The translations under genes were made by a program, and so were the position numbers. From Mariniflexile maritimum (GTDB taxonomy: Bacteria; Bacteroidota; Bacteroidia; Flavobacteriales; Flavobacteriaceae), in assembly GCF_009746565.1 (NCBI RefSeq), contig NZ_WRPN01000001.1, positions 186,001 to 250,000 of the forward strand: DNA of 64,000 bases. Reading direction: 5' to 3'. This document shows, in pieces, positions 25,461 to 34,725 of the stretch (within the stretch, counting starts at the first letter, position 1; each line of letters begins with the position of its first letter). The notes under the pieces are model-generated. The model made no database searches and was not told where the DNA came from. It saw nothing but the letters and a program-made list of their open reading frames with translations.

Positions 25461-26615
25461 TTATTTAATAATCAATTTTTGAGATGCGTGTTGCCCTTGC
25501 AGGAGGTATTCTTTTTCTTTTTTAAGTGCTACTATTTTTAAGGTCGCATCCTGCTCCTTGTGGGTGTACAAAAAATCGTTGATGGGTTTTCTTAAGTTAG
25601 GGTATATGGGGCTGTGTTCGGTTATCTCCTTTAAACCGGTTGTATCCATTATTTGGGTATCTTCCAATTGGTATTGAAGGGTTTCTTGATAGGCCGTTTG
25701 CTTTTTTATGCGTTGTTTTAGCTGCTCTATCAGGGTATCGACATGCATCGATTTCAAGAAATTTTTAAAGTGCAGTTTGTTCATTTCAATCCATGCCCCA
25801 AAAGTAGCCGATTTGTTTTCTTTGCGATACAGTATGTGGTGGTCAAAATGGTAAATAAGGGTGCTCCAGCGGCGTTTGTATTCCAAATAGCCTTGTGCCA
25901 TATCCATCACCTCATAGTGGTTGTTTATACACCATTCCAATAGTTTGTAAAGTGAAATATTGCCCAGGGCGAATTTGGCATAGTCGATATCGTAGGAAGG
26001 TACCGAAACAAACAATATGTTGTTAAAATGATGGTTGATGCAAATATGAACCGGCTTGGTGTTGTGGTATATAACAAATAGGGATGCCTTTTTCGCTTGA
26101 ATCAAATCAAAGGTGGTATGAAGGTAAGTATCCCAGTTTTTAAGCACTTTGTTGGAATCATTGCGCTGGTCGAACCGATGGGTTAACATGGTATGCAATG
26201 ATGCCATTAAAAAGGTGTAATCGGCTTTCGCTATATCGCCATAAAACAGTTTGTATGTTGCGTTAAAACAGGTTTCAAACCTATTTACAAACCTTAAAAT
26301 ATTTGCCCTAAAATTTTTTTTGTATTCGGCTTTAAAAAAGGCCTCTAAATGGTTGTGGTTATTAATTAAAATGGCATAACCCGTTATTTTTTTTTGGGGA
26401 ATTTTAACCACTTCAAGCCCTGAACCTTTATAAAATTTAGGTTGAAGATATGATGGAAATAAAGATACGTTAATTGCTGTATTTCTATTTGTTAGATGAT
26501 TATTTTCAGATTCAAAAACAGGTGTGAGGTTATGGGTAAAATACAGTTTTTGGTAGCCCTCCAATACTTTGTTTTTTGTTGTGATGGTTTCGTGAAAATT
26601 CTCATGTAATGCCAT
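25461..26615 (-). CDS. GNAT/FemAB-like acyltransferase paralogue A (sixth in the tandem array)
   Basis: 384 residues with no signal or TM segment. It shares the array core: RFETCFNATYKLFYGDI, MLTHRFDQRNDS, KKASLFVIYHNTKPVHICIN, YDIDYAKFALGNISLYKLLE, and EYKRRWSTLIYHFDHHILY. The C-terminal module LRKPINDFLY...EYLLQGQ is also present in all copies. The core resembles the BioF2-like Acetyltransf_6 fold used by FemAB-type and N-acyl transferases; the substrate is unknown. It lies 11 bp after paralogue B. Shared order and strand show one operon. Confidence 0.82.
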   Translation of the reverse strand: MALHENFHETITTKNKVLEGYQKLYFTHNLTPVFESENNHLTNRNTAINVSLFPSYLQPKFYKGSGLEVVKIPQKKITGYAILINNHNHLEAFFKAEYKKNFRANILRFVNRFETCFNATYKLFYGDIAKADYTFLMASLHTMLTHRFDQRNDSNKVLKNWDTYLHTTFDLIQAKKASLFVIYHNTKPVHICINHHFNNILFVSVPSYDIDYAKFALGNISLYKLLEWCINNHYEVMDMAQGYLEYKRRWSTLIYHFDHHILYRKENKSATFGAWIEMNKLHFKNFLKSMHVDTLIEQLKQRIKKQTAYQETLQYQLEDTQIMDTTGLKEITEHSPIYPNLRKPINDFLYTHKEQDATLKIVALKKEKEYLLQGQHASQKLIIK

Positions 26616-26626
26616 TCTGTTATGTA

Positions 26627-27850
26627 TTATAGATTTGGGCTATCACTATTTTGATGTGTGAGCATGATGCTTTTTTTACCACATATGCAGTAGCTATTTG
26701 GCATATTGTTCAGTTTGTAAATAGTTATAGCATTTTTATTTTCAAAATTTAAGTATAAATAATCGTAAACAGTTTTTCTTAAAAAGTTGTAATTATCAGT
26801 TTCGATATTAATTTCAATAAAATCGCTATTTGTTTCTAGATTCTTTTGTTCTGTAATTTTGAAATCTAGTTCTATTTTGGCAAATTGGGAACTATAATTA
26901 TTAATATTTGAATTATCATGAACCAAATCAACCGTATCTTTTAAAATATTTTTTTTTGTAAAATATAGCTTTAGTTTGAATAATGTATAAATAGAATAAG
27001 CGAAACAGGTGTTAAAAACAGAAAATTTATTAAACAAAATGTCATTTCTACACGTATAGATTACGTTTGACCATTGTTTTTTATATGATAAAAATAATAC
27101 ACCTAAGTCAAAAATTTTATAATTATTTTCAAAACACCATTCAAGTAGTTTATAAACATCAATATTTCCAAGGCTAAATTTCGCATAGTCTATATCATAG
27201 GCTATAATGTTACCAATCATAACATTTTCATAATGACAATTTAAAGCGATACTTATAGGTTTCTCATTGTCATAAATAACAAACATGGATGCCTTTTTTT
27301 CTAGTATAGATTGATACGTTATTTTTTTATAAAATTCCAAATTTTCAACATCTTGATGCTTTCCACTTCTTCGATCCCAACGTCTTTTTATCATGTGTTC
27401 TAAAACTTCCATTAAACGTTCGTAGTCTTGTTTGTCTATACTGCCAAAGTATAATTTATAAGATATGTTAAAACAAGTTTCTAATCGTTTACAACATGAT
27501 TTAATTTTACTTTTGTTTTTACTTGTAAATTGATATGACATATATTCGTTTAGTGATTTGAAGCCTTCAATATTTACTAAAAATCCCGGCATCCGGTAAA
27601 ATGAAAGTTTTTTAAAACTAGCTGTAATTACGGGTTCCACATACGAGGGTATTTCTAAAACGTAATATATATTTTTTTTTATGTTGATATCATTTGGAGT
27701 CTTTATTAAATTATTTATAGGTTTTGCGGACACTTTGTTTATTACTTTTGAATAAACGGGAAATTTTTGTCTTTTAATTAGTGTAAATTCATGGAAATGA
27801 TATCTTATAAGTTTGCTTACTAGAAACGTTTTAATTTTATTCATTTTCAT
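26627..27850 (-). CDS. GNAT/FemAB-like acyltransferase paralogue B (fifth in the array)
   Basis: 407 residues. The family blocks are RLETCFNISYKLYFGSI, KKASMFVIYDNEKPISIALN, YDIDYAKFSLGNIDVYKLLE, and SYKKQWSNVIYTCRNDILF, ending with DYLYLNFENKNA and KLNNMPNSYCICGKKS. It is the closest relative of paralogue C in the window (matching N-terminus, core and a shared NMPNSYxICGK end) and overlaps it by 14 bp. Its DNA looks more AT-rich than the other copies. This points to a recent tandem duplication followed by divergence. The start could be the third-codon ATG at 27844. Confidence 0.82.
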   Translation of the reverse strand: MKMNKIKTFLVSKLIRYHFHEFTLIKRQKFPVYSKVINKVSAKPINNLIKTPNDINIKKNIYYVLEIPSYVEPVITASFKKLSFYRMPGFLVNIEGFKSLNEYMSYQFTSKNKSKIKSCCKRLETCFNISYKLYFGSIDKQDYERLMEVLEHMIKRRWDRRSGKHQDVENLEFYKKITYQSILEKKASMFVIYDNEKPISIALNCHYENVMIGNIIAYDIDYAKFSLGNIDVYKLLEWCFENNYKIFDLGVLFLSYKKQWSNVIYTCRNDILFNKFSVFNTCFAYSIYTLFKLKLYFTKKNILKDTVDLVHDNSNINNYSSQFAKIELDFKITEQKNLETNSDFIEINIETDNYNFLRKTVYDYLYLNFENKNAITIYKLNNMPNSYCICGKKSIMLTHQNSDSPNL

Positions 27851-29048
27851 TGATTTTTAATTGATGTTCAATGCTTATGAAGTTATTTTTACCACATATG
27901 TAATAACTATTTGGCATATTGTTCAGTTTATAAATAACTACCGTATTTTTGTTTTCAAAATTCAGATAGAGATATTCGTAAATTGTTTGTCGTAAAAATG
28001 CGTAATCGTTTTGTTCAATATCAATTTTACAGAAATCATCAGTAATTTCGGTAACTTTTTGTTCAGTTTGTTTAAAATTGATCAATACGTTTTCAACAGC
28101 ATTGCTGCTACTATTTGAAACATCACGATTTGAATTTGCCTTGTCCTTGATGATGTTTTTATTGGTTAGAAATAATTTTAATTTTAATAGTGCAAATGCA
28201 AAATATCCGAAACAGGTATTGAAAACCGCTGTTTTATTGAATACAATATCGTTTCTAAATTTATAAGTCACATTGCACCATTGTTTTTTGTAAGAGAAAA
28301 CACCGGCACTCAAATCGAAAATTTCATAGTTGTTTTCAAAGCACCATTCCAGTTGTTTAAAGATATCGATATATCCTAACCGGAATTTTCCATAATCAAT
28401 ATCAAAAGTCCTGATATAATTGAGCATAATCTTATCATAATGGTAATTTAAACAGATGTCTATGGGTTTATCATTATCATAGATAACAAAAAGGGATGCT
28501 TTTTTATCTAGTATAAATTGATAGGTTGTTTCTTTATAATAGGCCCAATCTTTTTCTGCTTGGTGTTCTTCGCCCCGTTGATTAAAACGTCTTTTAACCA
28601 TACGTTCCAAAGCATCAATTATAGCGTGATAGTCCGATTTTTCAATACTGCCATGGTATAGTTCATAACGGGTATTGAAGCAGGTATCCAAACGTTTGCA
28701 ATACGCCCTAATTTTACTTCTGCTTTTAGCTCCAAATTGGTGATTCATATACGCTTCTAAAGATTCATAAGGTTTTAAATCAGCCAAAAAACCAACAAAT
28801 TGATATAAGGATTTATATTTTAAACTCTTATTGGCAACAGTTTTAACATAAGGGGGTATGAATGTTACATAATGCAGGCCTTTATTTGGATTTGGCGCAT
28901 CTGATTCCGACTCGAAAATAATAGGTAAATCAGTAGTATTGTTATGAACGTTACTATAAAATGGCGGTACTGACCGTTTAATAGCAGACCGAATATAAAA
29001 GTTATAAATTGAAAATTTGCTGAAAATAAACCCTTTAATTTTATGCAT
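27837..29048 (-). CDS. GNAT/FemAB-like acyltransferase paralogue C (fourth in the array)
   Basis: 403 residues. Core blocks: RLDTCFNTRYELYHGSIEKS, KKASLFVIYDNDKPIDICLN, FDIDYGKFRLGYIDIFKQLE, and SYKKQWCNVTYKFRNDIVF. The C-terminal module is EYLYLNFENKNT followed by KLNNMPNSYYICGKN. It overlaps D by 8 bp and B by 14 bp. The segment between core and C-terminal module (residues about 300-345) is poorly conserved between B and C, while the core stays similar. This suggests conserved catalysis with a variable linker. Confidence 0.82.
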   Translation of the reverse strand: MHKIKGFIFSKFSIYNFYIRSAIKRSVPPFYSNVHNNTTDLPIIFESESDAPNPNKGLHYVTFIPPYVKTVANKSLKYKSLYQFVGFLADLKPYESLEAYMNHQFGAKSRSKIRAYCKRLDTCFNTRYELYHGSIEKSDYHAIIDALERMVKRRFNQRGEEHQAEKDWAYYKETTYQFILDKKASLFVIYDNDKPIDICLNYHYDKIMLNYIRTFDIDYGKFRLGYIDIFKQLEWCFENNYEIFDLSAGVFSYKKQWCNVTYKFRNDIVFNKTAVFNTCFGYFAFALLKLKLFLTNKNIIKDKANSNRDVSNSSSNAVENVLINFKQTEQKVTEITDDFCKIDIEQNDYAFLRQTIYEYLYLNFENKNTVVIYKLNNMPNSYYICGKNNFISIEHQLKINENE

Positions 29049-30225
29049 ACGACCCGTTGTGTTTTTTATTGAAAACTACTTTTTGGATGCTGGTGGCTCC
29101 CTTAATCAAATAAGCATCGGTTTCATGGACTATTTTATAAACCCGCACCGCATTGATATGGTCTTTGGTATTGTATAGGAAATCATATAGTGGTTTTTTT
29201 AATGCTTGAAAATTTAAATCCATTGGTTGCAGTGTGTCGCTATTTATGGCATCCGTGCCAGTTAGGTTTTCAATGGTATAATGTTCATAGGGAAGTTCAT
29301 CATTTGCCGATGGTTTGGCCAAAACCTGATACTTCATTTTTTGGTAAAAAGTACTATGAATAAGGGTTTTTAAGATGTTTGTTGTTTTTATACGTGTTAA
29401 TTCCTTGTTGGCCCACAAAAGGTTTAAAACGTTGTTAGGTTTGTAATGAATATGCGTTTCCAGCTGATACTGGTAATTGCACCATCTTTTTTTGTATTCG
29501 TAATCGCCATTGCCCATATCCAAATAGGCATAATGGTTCTGTATGCACCATTCCAGTTGCTTGTAAACGGCGGTATTGCCCAAGCCAAATGCTGCATAAT
29601 CAATATCATAGGCAGGAATATAGGCGAAAAAGGTTTTTTGGTAATGGAAATTAATGGAAACCTGTATGGGCGTATCGTCGTTATATATCACGAATAGCGA
29701 TGCTTTTTTTTCGTTAATGAGCGGAAAAAACAAGGTCTTGTACCTGTTCCACTGGTTTAACACGAAGGTATTGTCATTCCGTTGTTTAAACCTGCGCGCT
29801 AACATGGTTTGTGTTTTGTCCATGATTTGGGTATAAGTTTCCATAGATATTTCCCCATAATACACACGGTAACGGATGTTGAAACAGCTTTCTAAGCGTT
29901 TCATTTTTTTTAGGATGGGTGACCGCGAACTTTTACTGAAATGTTCATTGAGATACTCACCTATATGCGTGCAGTTTGGTGGGATGATGATGCCAAAACT
30001 ATCCTGAAATTTCTGAACGCTTTTTTTTGTTTTAAAAAGTGCGTCGTTTATGTCGGGTCTTAAAAATGTTGGAAAGGCTATCCATTTTTGCACCGAAATA
30101 TGGGATGTTTTGGTAACTTCAGCTTTGTAAACTAAGGTATTGTTAAAATCGTACCACAGGGCATTATAGGCACTTGGTATGTGGTGCTTTTCCAATAATT
30201 CATTTAAAAAGTGGCCCTTTTTCAT
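29041..30225 (-). CDS. GNAT/FemAB-like acyltransferase paralogue D (third in the array)
   Basis: 394 residues. Family blocks: RLESCFNIRYRVYYGEISME, MLARRFKQRNDNTFVLNQWN, KKASLFVIYNDDTPIQVSIN, YDIDYAAFGLGNTAVYKQLE, and EYKKRWCNYQYQLETHIHY. The end has KKPLYDFLYNTKDHINAVRV and AYLIKGA. It overlaps C by 8 bp and starts 2 bp after the end of E. No signal peptide is present, so it should act in the cytoplasm on an activated acyl or aminoacyl donor. The donor cannot be told from sequence. Confidence 0.82.
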   Translation of the reverse strand: MKKGHFLNELLEKHHIPSAYNALWYDFNNTLVYKAEVTKTSHISVQKWIAFPTFLRPDINDALFKTKKSVQKFQDSFGIIIPPNCTHIGEYLNEHFSKSSRSPILKKMKRLESCFNIRYRVYYGEISMETYTQIMDKTQTMLARRFKQRNDNTFVLNQWNRYKTLFFPLINEKKASLFVIYNDDTPIQVSINFHYQKTFFAYIPAYDIDYAAFGLGNTAVYKQLEWCIQNHYAYLDMGNGDYEYKKRWCNYQYQLETHIHYKPNNVLNLLWANKELTRIKTTNILKTLIHSTFYQKMKYQVLAKPSANDELPYEHYTIENLTGTDAINSDTLQPMDLNFQALKKPLYDFLYNTKDHINAVRVYKIVHETDAYLIKGATSIQKVVFNKKHNGSYA

Positions 30226-30227
30226 GG

Positions 30228-31391
30228 TTATAACCTTATGATTTTAATAAGATGTTCGCCCGTTTTGCACAAAAACGTGTTTTCTTCAATCTTGTAGGTT
30301 TTTATCGCGTTCAGATGCATTTTTTGCGCATATAGATAATCGTAAATAGGCTGTCGGATGGCCTTGTACTCCGTATCCTTAATGTTTATTTCCATTAAAT
30401 CGGTTTCTTGAAATGCTTCAGAAGCACTCAGGATTTCTTGTTTGTATCTTGGCATTGTTGCTGTTTCTGTTTCCTTGGTTTTAATGGCAATAGACTTGAT
30501 GTGCCGTAAGCGTTCGCGTATTTTGAATGTTTTGATACCATTCTTCAACTTGATTTTTGTTGTTTCCAATATAGCGATGCCCGTAGCTAAAAAAGAACCC
30601 TTTTTACTGTAAATATGGTAATCAAAATTGTAAAAAAGGTTACACCATTTTATTTTATAGTCCATGATGCCAAACCCTAAGTCCAAAAATTGGTAGTTGT
30701 TTTCCAAGCACCATTTTAAAAGCAAGTAATTATCCAAATGGCCTAAACTGAATTTGGCATAATCGGTATCGTAGGCATTCGATTTGGAGAAGAGGATGCT
30801 GTTCTTTATATGCACATTTAATGAGATGCTGATGGGTTTTTCTTCATCATAAACAACAAATAAGGACGCTTTTTTGGCGCGTATCAAGGCTTCTAAGTTA
30901 GCGGTATGCAGTTCCCATTCCTTTAAAAACATGTTCTCCATATTTTTTTCTTGGAATCTATTTTCCAATAAATGCCTCATTTCGGTTAGTAAAAACTGGC
31001 ATTTCTCGTTGGTGATGCTTCCAAAATTGTATTCGTAAGTAATATTAAAGGATTCTTCCAAACGGGTAATGGCCCGCTTTAAGTTGATGCGGAGTTGTCG
31101 CTTTGCAAATTTCTGTAAATAGGAATCGACCGTATTTTCGCCATTTAGCAGCATACCGGCCCCATCTTTCCCTTTATGGCTTATTTTTTTGTGATGGTAA
31201 GCATTGTGGTTTACAAGCACATAATCCAAATATGTGGGCACTAAGCTTACATATAGTACGGGTTCGGGGTTTGCCCGGGCTGTTTCGTTGGTAAACACCG
31301 TTTCGTTCAATAACACCTTTTTGTAACAGTTTGGAATAGTTTCATGGTTTTGAAAATCCCAAATAAACTGGTCTCTTTTAATATGCTTCAT
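30228..31391 (-). CDS. GNAT/FemAB-like acyltransferase paralogue E (second in the array)
   Basis: 387 residues. Blocks: RLEESFNITYEYNFGSITNE (here the usual TC of TCFN is changed to ES), LLENRFQEKNMENMFLKEWE, KKASLFVVYDEEKPISISLN, YDTDYAKFSLGHLDNYLLLK, and DYKIKWCNLFYNFDYHIYS. The C-terminal module is RQPIYDYLYAQKMHLNAIKT. It is the most divergent of the six in the first motif. Spacing is 2 bp to D and 5 bp from F. Confidence 0.82.
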   Translation of the reverse strand: MKHIKRDQFIWDFQNHETIPNCYKKVLLNETVFTNETARANPEPVLYVSLVPTYLDYVLVNHNAYHHKKISHKGKDGAGMLLNGENTVDSYLQKFAKRQLRINLKRAITRLEESFNITYEYNFGSITNEKCQFLLTEMRHLLENRFQEKNMENMFLKEWELHTANLEALIRAKKASLFVVYDEEKPISISLNVHIKNSILFSKSNAYDTDYAKFSLGHLDNYLLLKWCLENNYQFLDLGFGIMDYKIKWCNLFYNFDYHIYSKKGSFLATGIAILETTKIKLKNGIKTFKIRERLRHIKSIAIKTKETETATMPRYKQEILSASEAFQETDLMEINIKDTEYKAIRQPIYDYLYAQKMHLNAIKTYKIEENTFLCKTGEHLIKIIRL

Positions 31392-31396
31392 GGTCG

Positions 31397-32575
31397 CTAG
31401 GTGGTAAATTGTAATAGGGCACTGGCCTTTTTTCCTTTAAACAGATAGTGCTGTGGCATGTTATTCAATCTATATACGTGTACGTCCGTGTCATGTTCGG
31501 TATTCCAATATAAAAAATCATGAAGTGGTTTTTTAAGAAGATATTCGTTATCATGTTCTATTGCTATTTTTACAAGGTCAGCTTCCTTAATATGCTGTAA
31601 GTCAGCACCAAGCAAAAACGTGTAGGGTAGTGCCGGTGTTTCTTTTTTTCCTTTTATGGTGGTTTTAAGTTGTTTAACCATTCCGTTTACATTTTTTGAG
31701 AGGAGGTAGTTTATTAGTTGGTATTTGTAGTTTAAAAAGCCAGTATATATGGTGCCCCATTGGTTTTTGGGGCGGAATAACACGTGGTGTTCGTACTTAT
31801 AGCGTGCGTTGCACCAGTTTACTTTATTTTCAAACCCGCCGTAACCCATATCGAAAACGTCGTAGTTGTTTTGAAAGCACCACTCCATAATTTTATAGAT
31901 GGCCACATTGCCGGGTGTGAATTTGGCATAATCTAAATGAAACGTTGGCACTGAAAAATACAAAATGGTATCGCAATGAAAATTTAGAGTAAACGTGATG
32001 GGTTCTTCATCATTAAAAATAACAAATAAGGATGCTTTTTTGTTTGTAATGAGATTGAAAGCGATGTTGAAGTAATACTCCCAGTTTTCAAGGATGATAT
32101 TCCGGTCGTTACGTTGTTCGAAGCGGGTTTTCAGCATCTGGTGAAATACGGCCATCAAGGTTTCGTAAGTAGGATAGCTAATATTGTTTCCGTAAAATGT
32201 TTTATAGGTAATGTTAAAACAGGCTTGCAACCGTTTTACCGATTTTTGTATTTTATACCTGAAGGTGCGCTTACATTCATTTTTTAGGTAATCGTCAACC
32301 GATGCGGAAGCTTTTAAATCTGCCAGATACCCTTCTTTTAAAAACACCTTGTTGCATCGCCAATTGGCAGCAACCGTTGTTTTTAAGTAGTCGGGCACCA
32401 ATTTAAAGGTATGTATGTGCGATTTTAATGGCATATTGGCATCTCCATAACTTTCTAAGCGGATGTTTGCATGGTTAAAACCATTGGAAACACTCGTGTA
32501 GAGTGCATGGCCTTTTTGCTGTTCGAATACATCGGAAAAAAAATTGTGATGCGTAATCTTTAAACCCATTACCAT
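31397..32575 (-). CDS. GNAT/FemAB-like acyltransferase paralogue F (first gene of the array)
   Basis: 392 residues, first gene of the leftward unit. Blocks: RLQACFNITYKTFYGNNISY, MLKTRFEQRNDRNIILENWE, KKASLFVIFNDEEPITFTLN, FHLDYAKFTPGNVAIYKIME and ENKVNWCNARYKYEHHVLF. The end is KKPLHDFLYWNTEHDTDVHV followed by LNNMPQHYLFKGKKAS, shared with B and C. ATG at 32575 or 32569 are both possible starts. Upstream, CTAAAGTA read on the minus strand (TACTTTAG, 32612-32605) is a one-mismatch -7 box. The 141-bp repeat array begins 126 bp upstream of the start. Confidence 0.82.
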   Translation of the reverse strand: MVMGLKITHHNFFSDVFEQQKGHALYTSVSNGFNHANIRLESYGDANMPLKSHIHTFKLVPDYLKTTVAANWRCNKVFLKEGYLADLKASASVDDYLKNECKRTFRYKIQKSVKRLQACFNITYKTFYGNNISYPTYETLMAVFHQMLKTRFEQRNDRNIILENWEYYFNIAFNLITNKKASLFVIFNDEEPITFTLNFHCDTILYFSVPTFHLDYAKFTPGNVAIYKIMEWCFQNNYDVFDMGYGGFENKVNWCNARYKYEHHVLFRPKNQWGTIYTGFLNYKYQLINYLLSKNVNGMVKQLKTTIKGKKETPALPYTFLLGADLQHIKEADLVKIAIEHDNEYLLKKPLHDFLYWNTEHDTDVHVYRLNNMPQHYLFKGKKASALLQFTT

Positions 32576-32700
32576 TAAAATCTATTGCGTTTTTAAAAGA
32601 AAGGCTAAAGTACTTAATTTATTCGTTTGAGAGGTATTTTATAGATGAAGTGCTATAATTTTTGATAAGAAAAATATTATTGTTTTGAAAGAGGTTTTTA

Positions 32701-33309
32701 GTTGGAAGTTTATATGATTATTGAGTTATAAGGTTATTAAGTTATATGTTAGGTAGGCTGCCAATGATGATATTTAATTTTGTTTAGGGTTTTTGAATGT
32801 CGTTCAAGTTTTGAAGACACCCCTAAAGTCCCCTCAAGGGGACAATTCGTGGTCTTGAAGTTGGAAGTTCAGGGTTATTGAGTTATATGTTTGGAGGGCT
32901 GCCAATGATGCATATTTAATTTTGTTTAGAGTTTTTGAATGTCGTTCAAGTTTTGAAGACACCCCTAAAGTCCCCTCAAGGGGACAATTCGTGGTCTTGA
33001 AGTTGGAAGTTCAGGGTTATTGAGTTATATGTTAGGTAGGCTGCCAATGATGATATTTGATTTTGTTTAGGGTTTTTGAATGTCGTTCAAGTTTTGAAGA
33101 CACCCCTAAAGTCCCCTCAAGGGGACAATTCGTGGTCTTGAAGTTGGAAGTTCAGGGTTATTAAGTTATATGTTTGGTAGGCTGCCAATGATGATATTTA
33201 ATTTTGTTTAGGGTTTTTGAATGTCATTCAAGTTTTGAAGACACCCCTAAAGTCCCCTCAAGGGGACAATTCGTGGTCTTGAAGTTGGAAGTTCAGGGTT
33301 ATTAAGTTA
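32701..33309. repeat. Direct-repeat array 1: four 141-142 bp units with a GTCCCC/GGGGAC hairpin
   Basis: Four nearly identical units lie head to tail. Each carries the imperfect palindrome GTCCCCTCAAGGGGAC, at 32828-32843, 32970-32985, 33111-33126 and 33252-33267 (spacing 142, 141, 141). Each also has TTGGAAGTTCAGGGTTATT, GGCTGCCAATGATG and AAGTTTTGAAGACACCCCTA. The array fills most of the 922-bp gap between the GNAT unit and the next gene. There are no ORFs in it. The remaining 33310-33497 holds AT-rich sequence with a TTTGTGAAATTCGTG word and nothing else I can name. Confidence 0.93.
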
Positions 33310-33497
33310 TTGGGTTATCGGTTTTGGGTGTTTTGATGTTAATGCCTAAATAACGTTGACCGAACTTGACATTAATTTATTATTTTTTGGTTATTATGTC
33401 TGTTCGTAGGATTGTTTATAGCGATAATTTCATAAATGTTTGTGTTAATTTGTGAAATTCGTGTCTATGGATATCTAGAGATTACAGTTGCTGAATT

Positions 33498-34052
33498 TCA
33501 TCCCGCTTTCAACCAATTAAAATTTGTTAGCATGATACCAAAGGCACAATCGTCCTGACAGCCATTGGGCACGTAAAAGCAATCTTTGATAATGTTAAAA
33601 TCGTCAACGTGAAACGTTAAGGTGTTGGTATTGGCATCTACCGAAAGGTAATCGTTCAAACAGGTTTTGTAAAGTGCGTCTATGGTTATTGGCAATGCGC
33701 CTTCACTATTTGTGCCTAGGTTGTTGGTGTTTTCAGAATATGCGATTAATATGAGCCTATTCTCAAAACCAAGGTAGTTGCGGTCGTTATCGTAAATGGT
33801 ATAAGCTTCGTAATCTCGAGACGTAACTTTATTATTTAAAACGGTTATTTTTTTGATGGTTCCAAATCCAAAAACAGAACTTGTTACAATGTTATAAGAA
33901 TAAGATGCGCCATGGGTTTTCTTTAAGGCGTTCCACGTTGCTAAACTCGCCCTGTACGTTTTTAGGTTTTGCGTGTTTGGTGCTTGGCTTGTATCGCAGC
34001 TAAGGTTGAAAATTAGAGCAATCAACACGAGTGCAAGGGCTTTCTTTTTCAT
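33498..34052 (-). CDS. Lipoprotein of unknown function (DUF6174-like)
   Basis: 184 residues. The signal MKKKALALVLIALIFNLSC has a clear SPII lipobox (FNLSC). The mature domain starts with RASLATWNALKKTHGASYSY, then a beta-rich part (IKKITVLNNKVTSRDYE) and four cysteines late in the chain (CLNDYL and CFYVPNGCQDDCAFG), which may form disulphides. The W...SYSY plus conserved-cysteine layout resembles DUF6174; that name is tentative. It is a single gene between the repeat array and the J-KTSC gene. Confidence 0.8.
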   Translation of the reverse strand: MKKKALALVLIALIFNLSCDTSQAPNTQNLKTYRASLATWNALKKTHGASYSYNIVTSSVFGFGTIKKITVLNNKVTSRDYEAYTIYDNDRNYLGFENRLILIAYSENTNNLGTNSEGALPITIDALYKTCLNDYLSVDANTNTLTFHVDDFNIIKDCFYVPNGCQDDCAFGIMLTNFNWLKAG

Positions 34053-34116
34053 AAAGTAACCTATTTATTAGTAAGATGTGGAAAATAAGTAAAGGTTGCG
34101 TTTAAATTAAACAAAT

Positions 34117-34563
34117 TTAGGCCGCAACTTCACTCTTTTTAATCTTTCGGTAGGTATAGCTGTTGAAAATATTGCGTTTTGCAAAGCGCGTTAATTTATC
34201 GGCTTGACACAGTTTCATATACAATGCTTTGTTTACACCAAAAAATTCATAGGTATTGCCGTCTAAAAAAGTCATTTCTAAAACCAAGCCCTTGTGTTGC
34301 CAATCTATAATGGGGCTGTTAATGGTTTCGTTATATGCATCCAAATTGGCCGCTTTGGTTTCGGGAGCCATACTTACCAAAAAATGATAAGCGTCAATAA
34401 TTTTCCGACTCATTAATTCGGCCTCCAAGGCTTTGTCATCTCCAGTTTGAAACCTATCAGGATGCCACTCTTTTACCAAGTTTCTGTAAGTGGTTTTTAA
34501 TTGTTTAAGGTCAATTTCCTGTTCAACACCAAACAATTTTTTGTACTCATTAATACGTTTCAT
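34117..34563 (-). CDS. J-domain protein with C-terminal KTSC domain
   Basis: 148 residues. The N-terminal J domain has KEWHPDRFQTG (HPD near 33-35) and the C-terminal part NTYEFFGVNKALYMKLCQAD then KRNIFNSYTYRKI matches the KTSC domain. J domains recruit DnaK; KTSC is found with nucleic-acid or lysyl-tRNA synthetase-related proteins and has no firm function. The cysteine of the KTSC motif is kept (KLCQAD). It is divergent from the ABC-F gene. A cytoplasmic role is expected, as no signal is seen. Confidence 0.87.
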   Translation of the reverse strand: MKRINEYKKLFGVEQEIDLKQLKTTYRNLVKEWHPDRFQTGDDKALEAELMSRKIIDAYHFLVSMAPETKAANLDAYNETINSPIIDWQHKGLVLEMTFLDGNTYEFFGVNKALYMKLCQADKLTRFAKRNIFNSYTYRKIKKSEVAA

Positions 34564-34698
34564 TCTGGATTTTTTATAAATAAGGCGCGAAGATACTGTT
34601 TTTAAGGCACTATTTACCAGATAAAAGGCTAAAGAGATTTATATTATTTTTGGATGCCAAAATCTCATGTCTAACTGCTAATATCTAACTTCTTTTTA

Positions 34699-34706
34699 TA
34701 GCTTTG
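34699..34706 (+). promoter_or_regulatory. Predicted -7 box for the ABC-F gene
   Basis: TAGCTTTG matches TAnnTTTG and ends 19 bp before the ATG at 34726. Confidence 0.55.
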
Positions 34707-34725
34707 CACCTTTAAAAAATTCACG

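Noticed and set aside
32701-33309. CRISPR-like array
   Set aside because: The units are 141 bp long and nearly identical throughout, with no short repeat plus unique spacers and no cas genes nearby.
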